From positions 1-64,000 of the forward strand of contig CANRFN010000012.1 of assembly GCA_947629915.1 (NCBI GenBank): 64,000 nt of DNA, given 5' to 3'. Shown here piece after piece: positions 62,203 to 64,000 of this stretch. This DNA comes from an uncultured Oscillospiraceae bacterium (GTDB taxonomy: Bacteria > Bacillota > Clostridia > Oscillospirales > Oscillospiraceae). Made by a program: the position numbers and the translations under genes. How positions within the stretch are numbered: the stretch's first letter is position 1; each line of letters opens with the position of its first letter. A model generated the notes under the pieces. That model was not told the DNA's origin. It saw only the letters and a program-made list of their open reading frames with translations, and did not search any database.

Positions 62203-64000
62203 ATGCAGGAACTGAGACGCATTGGATCCAACCGCCGGCTCATCCTAGGCCTGGTGCTGATTCTCCTGGTGAACGGCTTTCTCTTTGTCCGGGAGCAGCG
62301 GGTGCAGGACTACGGCCTAAACATGGAGCTCCCCAACGCCAGCATGGTCCTCCTGGGCGACACCTTTACCACCGTCCAGGAGCCCGTAGACCCAGGAGCG
62401 GCATATCAACGGTATCTCAACTGGCTGGACCGGGTGCGGGGATTGTCCCTCCCAGACGCCGCATCCATGCTGGAGCGGGAGAAGACCGATCTCGCCGCCA
62501 AATTCGCCGGAGACACAGACACGGAGGAGGATCACCTGGACTACGTGGCCGTGCAAACGCTCCAGGCCCAGATCCAGTACCTCGCGGGCTACGGGGACCG
62601 GCTGGCAAACATCCAGAGGAACAAGGAGAACCTCCTCACCTTCTCCCTCTTCAACGACACAGACAGCTTTGCCGGAAGGAACATCATCAAGACGGCGGAG
62701 GAATTTGAAGCGCTGCAGGGCGTGGCGCTCACCCTCGGCGCAGGCGGTGCCGTGGACGCCCTGCTCACCTTCCCTCTCTCGGACTACTGCCTGCTGCTGG
62801 TGCTGCTGGGCACCGTCCTCTCCTTTTTGGAGGAGCGGAAAGCGGGCCTCTGGAGCGTGGTGCACGCATCACCCAGGGGAAGACTGCGGCTGGCGGTGCG
62901 GCGGACGGCGATTCTCTTCAGCGTGTCCGTATGCGGGGTCCTTTTGCTCCACGGCACAGACCTGGCGCTGGGCTTCTCCCTCTACGGCGGCGCCCAGGAT
63001 CTCCATCGGGCGGTGCAGTCTGTGGAGGCACTGGGCATGCTCCCGGTGCGCACCACGGTGACCGGTTTTCTCGGGCAGTATTTTCTCCTCCGCATCGCCG
63101 CGGCCTTCTTCGTGGGACTCTTGCTCTGGCTTCTCCTGGCAGCTGTTCACAACGTGAAGTACACCGTTCTCGTGGCGGCAGGGGTGCTGGCCATCGAGTA
63201 CAGCTTATACACCTTTCTGCCGGTGCAGAGCGCCTTCAACGTGCTGAAGTACTTCAACCTCTTTTCCTATATCAGCCTGTCTGCCCTCTACACCAACTAC
63301 CTGAACATAGACCTCTTCGGCTACCCGGTGGGGATCCGGAACATCGCCGAGACCGCCCTGGTTCCCCTGTGTCTGCTCCTGGCCTCCTTATGCCTCACCG
63401 TCCAGTGCCGGAAAAAACCCGCGGCCGGGCGAGACCTGTTGGGCCGTGCGGCATACCGGTTCAACGGCATCACAGACTGGGTACTGTGCCGGCTGCCTCT
63501 CATGGGCATGGAGCTCCACAAGACCCTGTGGATACAAAAGGGCATCGTCATCACCGCTCTGCTGGCCTACGGGGTCTCCCACCTCTCGTACACCGCCAAC
63601 ATCCCCCTCTTCTCCTCCGTGGAGGAGGCAGAACGGCAGTATACTGCAACGCTGGCCGGCCCCATCACGGAGGACACCTTTGCCGAGATGGATGCCATCC
63701 AGGACCAGCTGGACCAGGTGCTGCAGGACTATGAAGACGCGAAAACGGCCTATGCCGATGGGCAGCTCTCCGATGCGGCGTACAACCTCCAGACATACAA
63801 CGCCAGTGCTGCCCGCACCCAATCCGAGGGGCTGGCCGCGGTCCGGTCCCGCTGTGTGGATCTGCAGATGTTGGGAGCACAGCACGGCTTTACCCCCTGG
63901 CTTCTGGACGAGACGCCCTTCCTGAGCGTGTACGGCAGCCGGGCCCAGGTAAACCAGCAACAGGCCGCCCTCCTCGCCCTTCTGGCCCTCACCCTCCTCC
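62203..64000 (+). CDS. ABC transporter permease, partial at window edge
   Basis: Open to the right edge without a stop: 599 codons are seen. The protein starts MQELRRIGSNRRLILGLVL with a membrane helix (about 13-30), an outside domain of about 150 residues, then a cluster of membrane helices (about 188-205, 228-248, 285-308, 316-334 and 390-406), another helix near 448-462, a second outside loop, and a further helix at the cut end. This duplicated layout (helix, large loop, helix bundle) is typical of ABC-2 type permeases fused in tandem. GGGAGAAT lies upstream of the ATG. Partner of the ATPase at 61335-62198. Confidence 0.85.
   Translation, partial: MQELRRIGSNRRLILGLVLILLVNGFLFVREQRVQDYGLNMELPNASMVLLGDTFTTVQEPVDPGAAYQRYLNWLDRVRGLSLPDAASMLEREKTDLAAKFAGDTDTEEDHLDYVAVQTLQAQIQYLAGYGDRLANIQRNKENLLTFSLFNDTDSFAGRNIIKTAEEFEALQGVALTLGAGGAVDALLTFPLSDYCLLLVLLGTVLSFLEERKAGLWSVVHASPRGRLRLAVRRTAILFSVSVCGVLLLHGTDLALGFSLYGGAQDLHRAVQSVEALGMLPVRTTVTGFLGQYFLLRIAAAFFVGLLLWLLLAAVHNVKYTVLVAAGVLAIEYSLYTFLPVQSAFNVLKYFNLFSYISLSALYTNYLNIDLFGYPVGIRNIAETALVPLCLLLASLCLTVQCRKKPAAGRDLLGRAAYRFNGITDWVLCRLPLMGMELHKTLWIQKGIVITALLAYGVSHLSYTANIPLFSSVEEAERQYTATLAGPITEDTFAEMDAIQDQLDQVLQDYEDAKTAYADGQLSDAAYNLQTYNASAARTQSEGLAAVRSRCVDLQMLGAQHGFTPWLLDETPFLSVYGSRAQVNQQQAALLALLALTLL

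Overview
The window reads as chromosome of a high-GC Gram-positive Clostridia, most likely a gut Oscillospiraceae-type organism (roughly 60% GC by eye). Reasons: strong AGGAGG-type ribosome binding sites, TTGACA/TATAAT promoters with 17-bp spacers, lipoprotein signal peptides, OmpR/VanR-type two-component systems, GerMN, DUF6483 and BspA-type LRR proteins, and intact housekeeping genes (murC, cca, pfkA, leuS, rpsU, typA). I found no tRNA, rRNA, CRISPR array or complete insertion sequence.

Layout. 1-5.7 kb: an orphan hypothetical gene, then a minus-strand operon of response regulator, sensor kinase and GerMN lipoprotein, divergent from a D,D-carboxypeptidase. 5.8-10.3 kb: murC (minus), cca (plus), and a minus-strand PadR / DUF1700-DUF4097 / small-protein operon whose promoter overlaps a near-perfect palindrome. 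10.7-16.5 kb: carbon metabolism, with an aconitase-family hydratase, a malic enzyme, a BamE-like small membrane protein and pfkA. 16.6-22.5 kb: a Uma2-family gene beside an AT-rich stretch, a GH42 beta-galactosidase, and a VanRS-like two-component pair. 22.9-30.9 kb: an accessory stretch with an orphan gene, a 1541-residue primase-helicase-PLD protein of the TOTE type with a 114-bp tandem repeat, an unknown protein, a COG4627 methyltransferase and a frameshifted zinc-dependent phospholipase C. 31-40.3 kb: envelope genes, namely a TlpA-like lipoprotein, a 1580-residue secreted protein with three redoxin modules, a large membrane protein and a DUF3810 putative metalloprotease. 40.8-48.9 kb: a complete four-gene Wadjet operon (jetABCD, DUF2397/DUF2398/TIGR02680/DUF2399 type). 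49.3-52.1 kb: leuS and rpsU. 52.1-60 kb: a broken APH-type kinase gene, a small membrane protein, an LRR surface protein, typA, and DUF1643 and DUF6483 genes. 60-64 kb: a lipoprotein/ABC ATPase/ABC permease operon that runs off the right edge.

Two defence-type systems lie within 25 kb: the TOTE-type protein and Wadjet. Wadjet is a known plasmid-restriction system (SMC complex plus TOPRIM nuclease). The TOTE-type gene, with its repeat-built acidic N-terminus and altered PLD motif, and the triple-redoxin surface protein are the least conventional items here. Function calls rest on motif recognition by eye; no database search was run.
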